46,040 nt of DNA from Pyrinomonadaceae bacterium (GCA_019694345.1 JAIBCA010000128.1:1-46040), one strand, 5' to 3'. Shown: positions 1 to 10,400, counted from the first letter of the stretch. Numbers and translations are program-made. Notes: generated by a model from the sequence alone, not told the origin.

Positions 1-591
1 AGGGCGTTCCGCGTGAACCACAGCCTGCGTGCCGTGACGGCCATTGAGAAGGTGATGGTCGGCCAGATACATGTGCTCGAGTCAATGGCTCAGATCGGAT
101 TTCTCGAGTTTCGCGATAAGCTTAACCCGGCCAGCGGCTTTCAATCGATGCAGTTTCGCGAACTGGAATTTGCCTCAGGACAAAAGGACGAGCGGATCCT
201 GAGCAGTTTCAGAGATGACGAGTTCGCCTACCAAAGACTCAAGCGCCGGTTCGACGAGCCCAGCCTTGCCGATGCTTTTTGGGCATTGTTGGGGCGGGCG
301 GGCTTTGCCGTTGCGACGCACGAAGATAGGGTCGCGGCCATCGTCGAGATACTGACCCTTCCAGAGAAGCATGCCGACCTTTTCATAATGCAGGACCTGC
401 TGATCGACCACGATGAGAACATCTCACTATGGCGATACCATCACGTGATGATGGTCGAACGGATGCTGGGGATGAAACGCGGTACCGGCGGTTCCGACGG
501 CGTCGGTTACCTGATGACGACGCTGACTAAAAAGTTCTTTCCCGAGATATGGGAAGCCAGAACACATTTGAAGATCGAAGACCGGGGTTGA
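1..591 (+). CDS. kynA: Tryptophan 2,3-dioxygenase, C-terminal part (5' end outside window)
   Basis: Heme enzyme of the kynurenine pathway, opening the indole ring of L-tryptophan with O2 to give N-formylkynurenine in the cytoplasm. The frame is open to base 1, so 196 codons are visible and the start lies upstream; a GTG at 13 is internal, because family-like sequence runs through it. Family hallmarks: a PASGFQSMQFRELE block (visible residues about 43-56), and near the end a WRYHH segment whose second His (about 148) aligns with the proximal heme ligand, followed by GTGGSDG (161-167), which contacts substrate. Roughly the first third of the usual length of about 280 residues is missing only because of the window edge. 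The stop is 5 bases before the next gene, so the two are probably cotranscribed. Identification is strong. Confidence 0.93.
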   Translation, partial: RAFRVNHSLRAVTAIEKVMVGQIHVLESMAQIGFLEFRDKLNPASGFQSMQFRELEFASGQKDERILSSFRDDEFAYQRLKRRFDEPSLADAFWALLGRAGFAVATHEDRVAAIVEILTLPEKHADLFIMQDLLIDHDENISLWRYHHVMMVERMLGMKRGTGGSDGVGYLMTTLTKKFFPEIWEARTHLKIEDRG

Positions 592-596
592 CCGCT

Positions 597-2108
597 ATGC
601 TTAAATCATTCATTACACTTGCCTTATTGCTCTTAACATCGGCTGCCGTATTTGGCCAGAACGTCCGCATTACCATCCTGCACGTCAACGACGTGTATCA
701 GTTCGCACCGGTTGACGGCGGCAAACGCGGCGGCCTGGCCCGGCTGTTGACGCTCAAAAAGGCGGCGCTCGCCGAAAACCCGAATGTGATCTTCACGCTT
801 GGTGGCGATACCGTTTCGCCGTCGGTCGAAACCCGCACCTATAAAGGTGCGCAAATGATCGACGCGTGGAATGCGGTCGGTATTGATTATGCGGTATTCG
901 GCAATCACGAATTTGACATCAAGACACCCGAATTGCTCGCCCGTATGAAAGAGTCGAAATTCACTTGGCTTGGAGCCAATGTCATCGACACAAAGACCGG
1001 ACGCATCTTTGCCGACACACCGCCATACGTGATTCGTGAGATCGGCGGCATCAAGATCGGTATCATCGGCCTGCTGCTGCCTGAGACAAAGCAGACCTCG
1101 TCCATGGAAGAGAGCCTGTCGGTGACAGATTACTGCACCGTCGCCGAGAAGCTGGTCAAGGAAATGCGCGGCACAAAAAAGGTCGATGCGGTCATTGGTT
1201 TGACTCACCTTTCGATGGCTCAAGATAAGCAGCTGACGGGCTGTGCTGAGTTTGACCTGATACTCGGTGGCCACGAACACTCATTGCTCCAATCGTCTGC
1301 AAACGGTACGCCGATCTTCAAAATGACGGCTGATGCCCGAGAGATGGGCAAGTTCAATCTGACGTTCGATCCCGCGACCAAGCAACTCATTAGCCTCGAT
1401 TGGGAGATCGTGCCAGTTACGGACAAGATCGCCGATGCTGCTGAGTTTGCCCCTGTGTTTGAAAAGTACCGCGGCCTGCTCGAACAACTTTCAGTGCCGG
1501 TCGGTGCGACCTCTGAGAGGCTGGACGCTCTTTCGGTCTCATGCCGAACAAAAGAGACGAATATCGGCAATTTTATCGCTGAGGCTTATCGAAGCTCGGT
1601 AAATGCGGACGTGGGATTTGTCAACGGCGGCTCGATTCGTGCAGACCTTACGTACGAACCCGGACCGCTGACCAAGCGCGACGTGCTCTCGCTGCTGCCT
1701 TTCAACAACCCGATCGTCAAGGTCGAACTAACGGGCAAGATACTGAGGGCGATCCTGGAGCATGGTGTCGCACGTAGCGCTCCCGGCGAAGACGGCGAGC
1801 CCGGGCGATTCCCGCAGATATCGGGCTTGCGATTTGAGTACGACGTGAAACGGCCTGCTGGCAGCCGCGTTGTCGCGGTCACCGTGGGTGGAAAGCCGAT
1901 CGACGAGTCGAAGACCTATACAGTCGCGACCTCGGATTTTCTCGTGTCACGCTCGGGCGACGGATATACGATGTTCAAGGACGGAAAGGTGATCGGAAGC
2001 GCTGCGACCGCCCCAAAGGATTCAGACGTGTTTGAAACGGCGATACGCTCGGCACCGAACTCGACCATCGCACCAGTACTCGATGGCCGCATCAAACGGA
2101 TAAACTAA
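597..2108 (+). CDS. Secreted 5'-nucleotidase / UshA-type metallophosphatase
   Basis: Periplasmic two-domain nucleotidase that hydrolyses nucleotides or related phosphoesters with a dinuclear metal centre. The start is placed at ATG 597 rather than an in-frame upstream codon at 549, because residues 1-20 then form a clean signal peptide (MLKSFITLALLL... ending AAVFGQ) and the upstream codon overlaps the preceding gene. The N-terminal calcineurin-like domain shows HVND (29-32), GGDT (69-72), GNHEFD (102-107), THLS and GGHEH (near 225). The C-terminal substrate domain shows VNGGSIRADL, LPFNNPI and SGDGYTMF. At 503 residues the length is normal for the family. It lies 5 bases after kynA and ends in a 4-base convergent overlap with the glycoside hydrolase gene. 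Exact substrate (5'-nucleotides, 2',3'-cyclic nucleotides or UDP-sugar) cannot be told. Confidence 0.9.
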   Translation: MLKSFITLALLLLTSAAVFGQNVRITILHVNDVYQFAPVDGGKRGGLARLLTLKKAALAENPNVIFTLGGDTVSPSVETRTYKGAQMIDAWNAVGIDYAVFGNHEFDIKTPELLARMKESKFTWLGANVIDTKTGRIFADTPPYVIREIGGIKIGIIGLLLPETKQTSSMEESLSVTDYCTVAEKLVKEMRGTKKVDAVIGLTHLSMAQDKQLTGCAEFDLILGGHEHSLLQSSANGTPIFKMTADAREMGKFNLTFDPATKQLISLDWEIVPVTDKIADAAEFAPVFEKYRGLLEQLSVPVGATSERLDALSVSCRTKETNIGNFIAEAYRSSVNADVGFVNGGSIRADLTYEPGPLTKRDVLSLLPFNNPIVKVELTGKILRAILEHGVARSAPGEDGEPGRFPQISGLRFEYDVKRPAGSRVVAVTVGGKPIDESKTYTVATSDFLVSRSGDGYTMFKDGKVIGSAATAPKDSDVFETAIRSAPNSTIAPVLDGRIKRIN

Positions 2109-3568
2109 CGGCTCTCGTTACCGAGCCGGTCGACAGCTGTGACGACGATCTTTTCGATCTGACGGCTGGCTGACAGTGTAATTGTGTGCTCGCCTGCGGG
2201 TAGCACAGATTGGCTCCAGCCGTCTTTGTCTTTTGCCCGCACAACATACCAAAAGGCACGACGCTCACCGCGTTCGCGCCACGACGCACGCACATATTTA
2301 CCCTCGCGTTCGAGCTTCACCTCGGGAGCTCTCATTGGTGCGGACGCGATCCAGGAAAAATGCGGAATGACGGCATCGGTCGTGTAGATGCGTTCGGTCA
2401 GCTCACGCTGTATACCGCCGAGATCGTTACGAAGCGACTTCTGACTAAAAAATATCGCTCCCGGGTCGTCGCTCGTTCGCGTTTTGCCGATCTGTGCTGC
2501 GATCTCGCCGGCGTTGAACGTCTCGGTCGATCCGATCCGGTAAGCCGCGATGCCCGGCCAAACAAAGCGCTTTTTCACATTCTGCTCACGCCACCAGTCG
2601 AGCAGCAACGGAAAGCTCTGTCCCTTACGGGCGGTTTCCCAGTATAGCTGCGGTGCGAGATAGTCGACCGTTCCGTCGCGGAGCCATTTGCGTGCGTCGG
2701 CATACAGTTCCTTGTAGGCGTTAAAGCCCGTGATCCCGAGTTCGGGCATCGGCTGCCAGATACCGAACGGCGAGATTCCGTAAACCATCTCGGGTTTGAT
2801 CCGCTTGATCTCACGCCCGACCGTCTCGATGAACTGATCGACGTTTTGACGTCGCCAATCATCACGGCTCAGCGGGCTGCGGGTCGCGTTACCGGGACCC
2901 GTTACCGCCGATGTTCTTTTGAGATAAGCTTCGTAATTCTCATCGTCCGGAAAATCTATACCACGACCAGCGGCGTCCTTTTCGGCGTAGGGGTAAAAAT
3001 AATCGTCAAAGTGCACTCCGTCAATGTCATAGCGGCGAACGACGTCCTTGATGACCCCTAACGAATGCTGCTTGGCACCCTCGTCCGTCGGGTCGAGCCA
3101 CATGTAACGGCCGTACTGACGCACGATAGACGGCCGGCGTTTTGAAACGTGTTCAGCAGACATCGTTTTTGCCGCGGGGTGATAGGCACGGTACGGGTTG
3201 AACCACGCGTGGACGAGAATGCCACGTCGATGGGACTCGGCAACGAGGAATTCGAGCGGATCAAAGTCCTGTGCCTTTCCCATTTGACCGGTCAGAAACT
3301 CCGACCAAGGCTCGAGCTTCGAGCGATAGACCGCATCGGTCATCGGCCGAACCTGAAAAACGACGGCGTTCATACGCAGCTTTTGTGCGAGATCGAGAAT
3401 GGCGATAAGTTCGGCCTTTTGCTTTTCGGCGGACAGCCCTTTGGACGTCGGAAAATCGATATTGTCGACCGTCGCGACCCAGAACGCGCGAAATTCGCGA
3501 TTAATGCGCGGCATTGGCTGTGCTATCGCAACAACGGCGAACATAATCATCAACAGGACGATCTTCAT
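2105..3568 (-). CDS. GHL10/DUF187 family glycoside hydrolase-like secreted protein
   Basis: Predicted exported TIM-barrel protein of the glycosyl-hydrolase-like 10 (DUF187, YngK-type) family, thought to act on cell-wall or surface glycans. A short signal peptide (MKIVLLMIMFAVVAIAQ) precedes the family start REFRAFWVATVDNIDFP. Further conserved segments are VVFQVRPMTDAVY, HAWFNPYRAYHP, YDIDGVHFDDYFYPY (carrying the likely acidic catalytic residues) and DYLAPQLYWE. The last 85 residues or so look like a beta-sandwich (Fn3-like) tail ending in TAVDRLGNES. The start ATG overlaps the hemW stop in an ATGA arrangement, so translation is probably coupled. 487 residues; the domain set is complete. True substrate unknown. 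Confidence 0.85.
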   Translation of the reverse strand: MKIVLLMIMFAVVAIAQPMPRINREFRAFWVATVDNIDFPTSKGLSAEKQKAELIAILDLAQKLRMNAVVFQVRPMTDAVYRSKLEPWSEFLTGQMGKAQDFDPLEFLVAESHRRGILVHAWFNPYRAYHPAAKTMSAEHVSKRRPSIVRQYGRYMWLDPTDEGAKQHSLGVIKDVVRRYDIDGVHFDDYFYPYAEKDAAGRGIDFPDDENYEAYLKRTSAVTGPGNATRSPLSRDDWRRQNVDQFIETVGREIKRIKPEMVYGISPFGIWQPMPELGITGFNAYKELYADARKWLRDGTVDYLAPQLYWETARKGQSFPLLLDWWREQNVKKRFVWPGIAAYRIGSTETFNAGEIAAQIGKTRTSDDPGAIFFSQKSLRNDLGGIQRELTERIYTTDAVIPHFSWIASAPMRAPEVKLEREGKYVRASWRERGERRAFWYVVRAKDKDGWSQSVLPAGEHTITLSASRQIEKIVVTAVDRLGNESR

Positions 3569-4746
3569 ACAAATTCTGCAAAAACCTCGTTTGAAAACAG
3601 CATTCCGCGTCGCGTCAGACGCAGACGGCCTTTGATCACCTCGACCAGCTCATTTTCCACGAGTCCGGCGACACGGTCGTCAAAATCGATACCAAAACGC
3701 CGATGAAAGTTATCAAGATCGATCCCTTCGGTTAACCGCAGCCCGAGAAACACGAATTCCGACGAAAGATCTATATCTTCGCGCATGACCTCGGCAGAAG
3801 CTGAATTTTCCATCATTGCGACGTATCTCGCCGTGTCGCGTTCATTGGCGTATCGGTGTGTACCGTCGAACGAATGGGCCGAGACGCCATAGCCGTAAAC
3901 TGGGTCAAGTGTCCAGTATTTTGAATTATGACGTGAGGCGAATCCGGGCCTGGCAAAATTGGATATCTCGTACTGCTCGTAACCCGCACCGGCGAGACGG
4001 TCGATCATCAGCTCGTACATGTCGGCGACCAGCTTTTCGTCAGGTAAATCGCGGCGGCCGGAACGCAGCTGTTCGGCCAGCGGCGTGCTCTCGTGGATCT
4101 CAAGCAGGTACAGCGAAAGGTGCTCGGGCATCATCGCGACGGCCTCGTCCAAATTCCGACGCCAATCGTCCATCTTCTGGCCGGGCAATCCGGCGATCAG
4201 ATCAAAACTCACGTTAGCGAAACCGGCATCGCGAAGCATCCTGTAGGTATTTTTTACATCGGTCGCGTCGTGCCCTCGGGCGAGCAGTTTCAGGTCACGG
4301 TCGTTAAACGTCTGCACGCCGAAACTGGCACGATTGATGCCGAGATCGCGAAAAGCCGCAAGCGACTCAAGCGTGACGGTCGCAGGGTTCATCTCCATCG
4401 TCACCTCTGCACCGTTCGCGATTTCAAATTTGCCGTGAATCGCCGACAATATCCGCTCAAGTTGATCCGGCCGCAGAAGCGAAGGCGTGCCTCCGCCGAT
4501 ATAGATCGTGTCTATGTACGAAGGGGAATCAGCCGCAGTTAAACGCGGATATCGCGGATCCGATGAGAATTCCTTATCTGCGTTATGCGCGTCAATCTGC
4601 GGCAAAAATCGGTCGATCTCCCCGCAGAGAGCATTTACGTACCGCTCCACCGCGTCATTGCCGCGATAGACATCCGTCGCAAAATCGCAGTAAGAACACC
4701 GCGATTTGCAGAATGGGATATGAATATAAATGCCCCCGGGTTTCAT
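3565..4746 (-). CDS. hemW: Radical SAM HemW-like protein (coproporphyrinogen III oxidase-like)
   Basis: Cytoplasmic radical SAM protein of the HemN/HemW family; HemW members act as heme chaperones, while true HemN oxidises coproporphyrinogen III. The cluster motif is C13-x3-C17-x2-C20 within IPFCKSRCSYCDF, followed by GGGTPS (84-89), the E-x-NP segment MEMNPATV, and GVQTFNDRDLKLLARGH. The C-terminal HemN domain (EQYEISNFARPG, SRHNSKYW) is present. The N-terminal extension that marks HemN is absent, and 393 residues fits HemW. Unusual: a polar insertion of roughly 20-25 residues sits between the first helix and GGGTPS (about 52-77). The gene is followed with a 4-base overlap by the GHL10 gene. 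Confidence 0.88.
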   Translation of the reverse strand: MKPGGIYIHIPFCKSRCSYCDFATDVYRGNDAVERYVNALCGEIDRFLPQIDAHNADKEFSSDPRYPRLTAADSPSYIDTIYIGGGTPSLLRPDQLERILSAIHGKFEIANGAEVTMEMNPATVTLESLAAFRDLGINRASFGVQTFNDRDLKLLARGHDATDVKNTYRMLRDAGFANVSFDLIAGLPGQKMDDWRRNLDEAVAMMPEHLSLYLLEIHESTPLAEQLRSGRRDLPDEKLVADMYELMIDRLAGAGYEQYEISNFARPGFASRHNSKYWTLDPVYGYGVSAHSFDGTHRYANERDTARYVAMMENSASAEVMREDIDLSSEFVFLGLRLTEGIDLDNFHRRFGIDFDDRVAGLVENELVEVIKGRLRLTRRGMLFSNEVFAEFV

Positions 4747-4822
4747 CGCTCAAATGTACCACTTTTGACCGATATTGTGTCTTTGACTTGGGGCATTTAA
4801 TCGAATTCTAACCAGACAGCGA

Positions 4823-6376
4823 TCAATTGCCTGCAGGCTGATAATACAACCCAGCTCCGGGACCAAGCGGGATTCCAAACAGGAACCAGATGATCAAGAA
4901 CAATGTCCAGCCGACGAAAAAAACAATCGAAAACGGCATCATCAGCGACATTATCGTTCCAATACCGGCCTTGGGGTCATACTTCTGCGCGAAGGCGACG
5001 ATCAGCGGAAAATATGACATCAACGGTGCGATGATATTACAAACGCTATCGCCGATGCGGTACGCCGCCTGGGTCAGCTCGGGCGAATAGCCAAGCAACA
5101 TCAGCATCGGGATAAATACCGGAGCCATCACCGCCCATTTTGCCGACGCCGACCCGATGAATAAATCAAGCACTATTGACAAGATCACGAACGAGATTAT
5201 CAACGTGACACCGCTGAGGTTCAAACTCTTAAGTAACTCAGCACCTTCAACCGCGAGAATAATGCCGAGATTGGACCAGTTAAAGAAGGCAACGAATTGT
5301 GAAGCGAAAAATGCCAGGACGAGATACACGGCCATTGTTTTCATGGACCCCTCCATTGCCGCAATGACCTCGTCTATCTTCTTGAATGTCTTAGCTGTGT
5401 ACCCGTAAACCAACCCGAGTACAACGCCGCCAAAAAAGATGAGCGTAATAATGCCGGAAAGAAACGGCGACCTGAGTAAACTGCCTGTCTTTGGATCACG
5501 AAGAAATCCATCGCCAGGAACAGTTCCCCACAGTATCAGCCCGGCGAAGATTGCGGTGGCAATTCCGGTCAAGAGCAATGCTCGCTTTTCGTTCGACTTG
5601 AGTTTTTCGAGGCTCTCAGGTTTCGCTTCGCCTTTGTATTCGCCGAGCCGCGGGACGACCACACGTTCGGTGATCCATGTTCCGAGTATCGTGACCAAAA
5701 ATGTCGACGCGGCCATAAAATAGAGATTTGCCGCTGGCGTGACCGTGTATGAAACATCAATGATTCGGGCCGCCTCTTGCGACAAACCGGCGAGCAAAGC
5801 ATCGGTCGGGCCGAGCAGCAGATTAGCGCTAAATCCACCCGACACGCCGGCAAATGCCGCAGCAAGGCCCGCTAACGGATGTCGCCCGACCGCCAAAAAT
5901 ATCATTGCAGACAGCGGGATCAGAACGACGTAACCGATATCGCTCGCCATATTGGACATTACGCCCGCAAACACGACAACTGCGGTTAGGAGTTTGCGCG
6001 GCGATGAGAGCACTAGTGCCCGCAGGACGGCGGATATCAGACCACTGGCCTCGGCTACGGCGATTCCCATTATCCCGACAAGGACGACTCCGAGCGGTGC
6101 AAATCCTGTAAAGTTCGTAACAAATCCGGTCAAAATGCGGTGAAGCCCGTCGATGCTCAACAAATTGACCGCTTTGACCGTTTCGCCCGTCCCGGGATGT
6201 GTGACCGAAAGTCCCGCCCATGAAACTATCGCTGACAGCAGCAACGTTGCTATCGCAAATCCCACAAATAACAGGGCTGGATTTGGTATGGCGTTACCGA
6301 TCCTTTCGAGACGGTTTAGGGCTTTGTTGAGGAAGTTGCCGTCAGAATTGTCGGCGGTAAATTCGGTTGATGTCAT
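4823..6376 (-). CDS. AbgT-family transporter (p-aminobenzoyl-glutamate / drug:H+ type)
   Basis: Inner-membrane transporter of the AbgT family; characterised members import p-aminobenzoyl-glutamate or export sulfonamides. The 517-residue protein is almost wholly hydrophobic with about a dozen membrane segments. Family signatures include [14 protein letters not shown] near the N-terminus, [46 protein letters not shown] and, late, [19 protein letters not shown] and [20 protein letters not shown]. Length agrees with the family. The start is supported by a GGAG about 8 bases upstream. A promoter candidate lies in the 237-base gap between it and purL. Direction and substrate of transport are not readable from sequence. 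Confidence 0.9.
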   Translation of the reverse strand: MTSTEFTADNSDGNFLNKALNRLERIGNAIPNPALLFVGFAIATLLLSAIVSWAGLSVTHPGTGETVKAVNLLSIDGLHRILTGFVTNFTGFAPLGVVLVGIMGIAVAEASGLISAVLRALVLSSPRKLLTAVVVFAGVMSNMASDIGYVVLIPLSAMIFLAVGRHPLAGLAAAFAGVSGGFSANLLLGPTDALLAGLSQEAARIIDVSYTVTPAANLYFMAASTFLVTILGTWITERVVVPRLGEYKGEAKPESLEKLKSNEKRALLLTGIATAIFAGLILWGTVPGDGFLRDPKTGSLLRSPFLSGIITLIFFGGVVLGLVYGYTAKTFKKIDEVIAAMEGSMKTMAVYLVLAFFASQFVAFFNWSNLGIILAVEGAELLKSLNLSGVTLIISFVILSIVLDLFIGSASAKWAVMAPVFIPMLMLLGYSPELTQAAYRIGDSVCNIIAPLMSYFPLIVAFAQKYDPKAGIGTIMSLMMPFSIVFFVGWTLFLIIWFLFGIPLGPGAGLYYQPAGN

Positions 6377-6503
6377 CCACTATTCTCCGTGATAATTGGT
6401 GTTTGATCGCGTACCTGCCATATCTCAGTGTGTGTGAGCGATAGCTGTTTACGAACATGCTGAAAGAGGGGAACCCAATGCGGGCAATCCAGATCTAATC
6501 TTT

Positions 6504-6532
6504 ACAATAAAATAATGATTCGAGAATATCAA
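6504..6532 (-). promoter_or_regulatory. Candidate sigma70 promoter for the AbgT transporter gene
   Basis: Reading the minus strand, TTGATA (6527-6532) is followed after 17 bases by TATTGT (6504-6509), roughly 130 bases before the start codon. The -35 matches consensus in 5 of 6 positions and the -10 in 4 of 6. The rest of the purL-abgT gap (6377-6613) shows no further clear element. Confidence 0.4.
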
Positions 6533-6613
6533 GGGCTATTGCCCTGGTTTGGGCGTGAAAGTCATGGTTGACGAGGATAACTGTAAAACAGACCTGGTCA
6601 ATCCTTGCTGAAC

Positions 6614-8857
6614 TCAATTCTCCAATTGAGCCGCAAGAGCTCCGGCCCAGATTGCCTCGAGGCGGGAGATCGGAGTCGCAAAACTGCTATCGTTCGCCGC
6701 GAACGATAGCGAATGCCCGCCGACCTTACCGATGACCTGAAACGGACATTCGCCGATAACGGCCTTTACCGCATCAAGTTTATCCGGAGAGAAGCTGATC
6801 ACGATACGAGATGGTGTCTCGCCAAACAGTAAGGCTTCGGCAGACAGGCCGCTATCATGCAGCTCTATCGCGGCTCCAACGGCTTTGCGGTCGAGCGATG
6901 AGAAACAGCTTTCGGCTATTGCGACTGCAAGGCCGCCGTCGGAGCAATCGTGTGCGGAAGCGACCAGTGATTCGGCTGTAAGGGCAAGCAGAGTGTTTTG
7001 GACGCGGATCTCGAGATCGAGATCGATCTGCGGTGCAATGCCAATTGAGATCAGTTCGTCCGTGGTCCGGCCGAGGATAGTCTGAGCGTACTCGCTGGCG
7101 GCGAGGTCGTCCCTCGTGATGCCAAGCACCGCGATGATATCTCCCTCAGACTTAAAGCCACGAGTGACAAGTTTGCGGGTGTCGTCGATGATACCGACCA
7201 TACCGATCGTCGGTGTCGGTAATATGCCGGCGCCGTCAGTTTCGTTATAAAATGAGACATTACCGGACACTACCGGGGTTTCAAACGCCTTGCACGCCTC
7301 GGTCATACCGTCGATGACCTCGGAGAAGCTCCACATCACCTCAGGCCGTTCCGGTGAAGCAAAATTCAGGCAATTGGTGACCGCGATCGGTTTGGCTCCG
7401 ACACAGACGACGTTTCGGGCCGCCTCGGCGACCGCAAGTTTCGCACCCATTCGCGGATCGATCGCGGTGAACTTACCATTGCCGTCGAGACACATCGCGA
7501 TCGCCCGGCGAGTCTCTTTTACCCGGATCACTGCGGCGTCGGCACCCGGCAGGATCGCCGTATTGGTCCGCACCATCGAATCATACTGCTCGTAAACCCA
7601 GTGTTTTGAGCAAATATTTCCAGACCTAAGCAATTGCACGAGAGCCTCCCTCGCGTCGGTAATGCGGGGCTCGCGGGTAATCTTAGGGCTTTCCACACGC
7701 GACGGCGGTGACATCGGGCGCTGGTATTTCGGCGCTTCATCAGTGAGGGCCATGACGGGCAGGTCGGCCTCAAGTTCGCCGTGGTGAAAGATCTTGAGCC
7801 GGTCGCCTTCGACAACCTTGCCGATGACGACCGCGTCGAGGTCCCATTTATTGAATATTTCGACGACCTCCTTCTCGCGCCCTTCGCGGGCGACGATCAG
7901 CATTCGCTCCTGCGATTCCGAGAGCAACATCTCGTATGCGGTCATCCCTGTTTCGCGTTGGGGAACAAGCGTTAGATCGAGCTCAAGGCCGGTTCCGGCG
8001 CGCGCCGCCATTTCGACAGACGATGATGTAAGTCCCGCGGCCCCCATGTCCTGAATTCCCTTGATCGCACCGGAGCGCATCGCCTCGAGGCAGGCCTCAA
8101 GCAACAGTTTCTCAAGAAACGGATCGCCCACCTGGACCGTCGGGCGTTTTTCAAGAGCCTCTTCGTCAAACTCCGCCGATGCCATTGTAGCGCCGTGGAT
8201 ACCGTCACGGCCGGTCTTTGCGCCGGCGTACATCACCGGGTTACCGATGCCGTCCGCCTTTCCAAAAAAGATCTGGTCTTTGCGAAGAATGCCGAGGGCA
8301 AATGCGTTAACGAGCGGGTTGAGGCTATACGATTCGTCAAAGACTACCTCGCCGCCGACAGTCGGCACACCAAAACAATTGCCGTAATGGCCGATGCCCT
8401 CAACACAACCCTTAATTATCGAGCGGTTTCGAGCTCCGTTTTTCGGATCGCCGAGCGGGCCGAAGCGAAGCGAGTTCATCGCCGCGATCGGCCGTGCCCC
8501 CATCGTGAACACATCACGCAAAATGCCGCCGACGCCGGTCGCTGCCCCTTGAAACGGTTCGATGAAACTTGGGTGATTGTGAGATTCGACCTTAAATGCG
8601 ACGCACCAGTCGTCACCAATATCAACAACGCCCGCATTTTCGCCCGGTGGCACAATAACCCTCGGACCCGACGTCGGTAGTCTTTTCAGATGAACGCGTG
8701 ACGACTTATATGAACAGTGTTCCGACCACATCACACTGAAGACACCAAGTTCCGTGATGTTGGGCTGACGGCCCATCAGATCGACTATTTTTTGATACTC
8801 GTCCTGGGTTAACCCGTGCTGAGCGACGATTTCCGGGGTGATGGTTGATTCGTTCAT
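6614..8857 (-). CDS. purL: Phosphoribosylformylglycinamidine synthase subunit PurL
   Basis: Fourth step of de novo purine synthesis: ATP-dependent conversion of FGAR to FGAM in the cytoplasm, working with PurQ and PurS. At 747 residues it is the small PurL type rather than the 1,300-residue fused form. Motifs: [18 protein letters not shown] near residue 45 (catalytic His), [47 protein letters not shown], and in the second half [22 protein letters not shown] and [17 protein letters not shown]. No purQ or purS is within the window. Only a weak purine-rich ribosome-binding site precedes the ATG. An ordinary complete housekeeping gene. Confidence 0.97.
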   Translation of the reverse strand: MNESTITPEIVAQHGLTQDEYQKIVDLMGRQPNITELGVFSVMWSEHCSYKSSRVHLKRLPTSGPRVIVPPGENAGVVDIGDDWCVAFKVESHNHPSFIEPFQGAATGVGGILRDVFTMGARPIAAMNSLRFGPLGDPKNGARNRSIIKGCVEGIGHYGNCFGVPTVGGEVVFDESYSLNPLVNAFALGILRKDQIFFGKADGIGNPVMYAGAKTGRDGIHGATMASAEFDEEALEKRPTVQVGDPFLEKLLLEACLEAMRSGAIKGIQDMGAAGLTSSSVEMAARAGTGLELDLTLVPQRETGMTAYEMLLSESQERMLIVAREGREKEVVEIFNKWDLDAVVIGKVVEGDRLKIFHHGELEADLPVMALTDEAPKYQRPMSPPSRVESPKITREPRITDAREALVQLLRSGNICSKHWVYEQYDSMVRTNTAILPGADAAVIRVKETRRAIAMCLDGNGKFTAIDPRMGAKLAVAEAARNVVCVGAKPIAVTNCLNFASPERPEVMWSFSEVIDGMTEACKAFETPVVSGNVSFYNETDGAGILPTPTIGMVGIIDDTRKLVTRGFKSEGDIIAVLGITRDDLAASEYAQTILGRTTDELISIGIAPQIDLDLEIRVQNTLLALTAESLVASAHDCSDGGLAVAIAESCFSSLDRKAVGAAIELHDSGLSAEALLFGETPSRIVISFSPDKLDAVKAVIGECPFQVIGKVGGHSLSFAANDSSFATPISRLEAIWAGALAAQLEN

Positions 8858-8933
8858 CTTCTGTTAAGTTCGCCAATGGAAAACGAAACTGACATTTTAG
8901 AACGTTTAAAGAATGATGTCGATTTGCGCGAAC

Positions 8934-8962
8934 GAAAGAAAAGCCGCGCATCGGTACGCGGC
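8934..8962 (-). terminator. Intrinsic terminator after the redoxin-TlpA-DinB operon
   Basis: On the minus strand a GCCGCG/CGCGGC stem (8957-8962 with 8943-8948, 8-base loop) is followed by TTTTCTTTC (8934-8942). It lies 30 bases past the DinB stop codon, in the right orientation to end that operon before purL. Confidence 0.7.
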
Positions 8963-8991
8963 GGCATCGGTTGTCAATTCTGACTCTCCGA

Positions 8992-9492
8992 TCAGGGCAT
9001 TGCAGGAGCTCCGAACGCAGCCCACTCCTCTTTCGAAGGTCCGTAGATCCCGGGAACGGCAAGCCCGGCTTGACGCATCAGCACTGTCATTTGACCGCGG
9101 TGATGTCCCTGGTGGGCGATCAGGTAAAAGAGCGTCATGCCTCTCGACCAGGTTTCGCCGTACATCTCGTCCTCAAGCAAGAGCGTGTCGTCGGTCCAAT
9201 TTGACATTACTTCAGCCGCAACCGAACGAGCGGCGGTCTCAAAAGCGGCGGCGATCTCGGCTGCACTTGTCGGGCACTCGTCGGAAAACTCGGGAGCTTC
9301 GATCGTTAATCCGACCAGACCGGGCATTTCACTAAGTGTTTGCGTGATGTGCCACGCGAGAAAGCCCAGCGATCGCCCGTCTTCACTTACCTTTTGCGAA
9401 AGTGACGCATCAGTAAGAGCTGTCATCACCTTTATCGTTGCCTTGGTCTCATAGTCCCAGGCCTTTGCGAAATCATCTACCTTTCTGAACAT
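8992..9492 (-). CDS. DinB family protein
   Basis: Small cytoplasmic four-helix-bundle protein of the DinB/YfiT-like superfamily. Members bind a metal through three histidines and are often thiol-dependent transferases. The likely ligands are the His in FLAWHITQTL (about residue 48) and the two in LIAHQGHHRGQMTVLMRQAG (about 132-138). The 166-residue length is typical. A GGAGAG lies about 8 bases before the ATG. It is the last gene of an operon 14 bases after the TlpA-like gene. Its placement with two redox proteins suggests a thiol-related role, but that is inference. Substrate unknown. Confidence 0.85.
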   Translation of the reverse strand: MFRKVDDFAKAWDYETKATIKVMTALTDASLSQKVSEDGRSLGFLAWHITQTLSEMPGLVGLTIEAPEFSDECPTSAAEIAAAFETAARSVAAEVMSNWTDDTLLLEDEMYGETWSRGMTLFYLIAHQGHHRGQMTVLMRQAGLAVPGIYGPSKEEWAAFGAPAMP

Positions 9493-9506
9493 GATCTTCT
9501 CTCCAG

Positions 9507-10391
9507 TTATTTAATTGAACCAAATCTCGCCTTTCCGCGAAATACATAAAGGCTCTGTCGAAACTCATCGATACCGAGACCGTTTTTCAGCTTTGGGCCA
9601 TTTGGGCGAAGCTCTTTCAGGATAGGTTCGAAGTTCTTTTCGCTGTTGATGTGCTGCTCTTCGTTTTTGTACCAAGTGATCAGAATGATGTCGAACGGAG
9701 CCGTCGTCGACGGCACTGACTCGAGGATTTGGTAAGAGTGGATGACGCCTCGTTTTAGGGCTTCGTCGCGGTACAGCGTCCAATTATTTTCGTAAAAGTA
9801 CAAAGCCTCATCGCGACGTCCATCCTTGATCTTGACGTAGTCGATCGTGACGTACATTTCGTCGCCAAGCGGCTTTGAGGCCAGCACCTTTTCGATCTCG
9901 GCAACGAGAATCGGGTACCTGACCTTTCCATTTCTCTGATATGCCGGCTTGCCGTTCGCATCAAACAGTACTGTCATCGGCAAGTTACCCGCCCAATCGC
10001 TTGAGACCATCTTGATGGCGGCGGTCTCATCATCGGTCTTGAGCAAATATGCCGGCATGGTTGCCTTGACCTCAGAGAGGAATTTCGGCACAAAAGTGTC
10101 AATGTCGGCGAGGTCGTCAAGCGAAACGGTAATGAAGTCGATCTTGCCTCGGTATTCCGAATCGATCTTGACGAGGTCGGGAAACTCCTCGCGGCACGGG
10201 TCGCACCACGTTGCCCAAAAATTGATCAGCAGCGGTTTTCCATTCGGCTTCATAAGTTTGGATAAACCGTTGATATCAACGCGGGTGACCCTCGGGCCGG
10301 GTGCCGTTTGGGCCGGGGACAAATGTGCTCCAGCGAAAACAAGAGCGGCGCATATGGCCGCTCTCAATAAATCTATGTTGAAAAATGACAT
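9507..10391 (-). CDS. Exported TlpA/ResA-like thioredoxin with an extra C-terminal domain
   Basis: Predicted periplasmic thiol-disulfide oxidoreductase. A signal peptide (first 28 residues or so, ending LSPAQ) is followed by a thioredoxin fold with the active site WATWCDPC (C63, C66) and a cis-Pro region NLPMTVLFD. The fold ends near residue 175. About 115 further residues beginning MYVTIDYVKIKDG follow; they have alternating strand and helix character resembling a dimeric alpha/beta-barrel (NIPSNAP/ABM-like), which is not part of ordinary TlpA. The gene starts 9 bases after the redoxin gene and has no obvious Shine-Dalgarno, so translation may depend on the upstream gene. The C-terminal domain assignment is tentative. 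Confidence 0.8.
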   Translation of the reverse strand: MSFFNIDLLRAAICAALVFAGAHLSPAQTAPGPRVTRVDINGLSKLMKPNGKPLLINFWATWCDPCREEFPDLVKIDSEYRGKIDFITVSLDDLADIDTFVPKFLSEVKATMPAYLLKTDDETAAIKMVSSDWAGNLPMTVLFDANGKPAYQRNGKVRYPILVAEIEKVLASKPLGDEMYVTIDYVKIKDGRRDEALYFYENNWTLYRDEALKRGVIHSYQILESVPSTTAPFDIILITWYKNEEQHINSEKNFEPILKELRPNGPKLKNGLGIDEFRQSLYVFRGKARFGSIK

Positions 10392-10400
10392 AGCGTTAAA

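Noticed and set aside
633..1280. 215-codon minus-strand frame inside the nucleotidase gene
   Set aside because: Antisense shadow of a gene whose motifs are all present on the plus strand.
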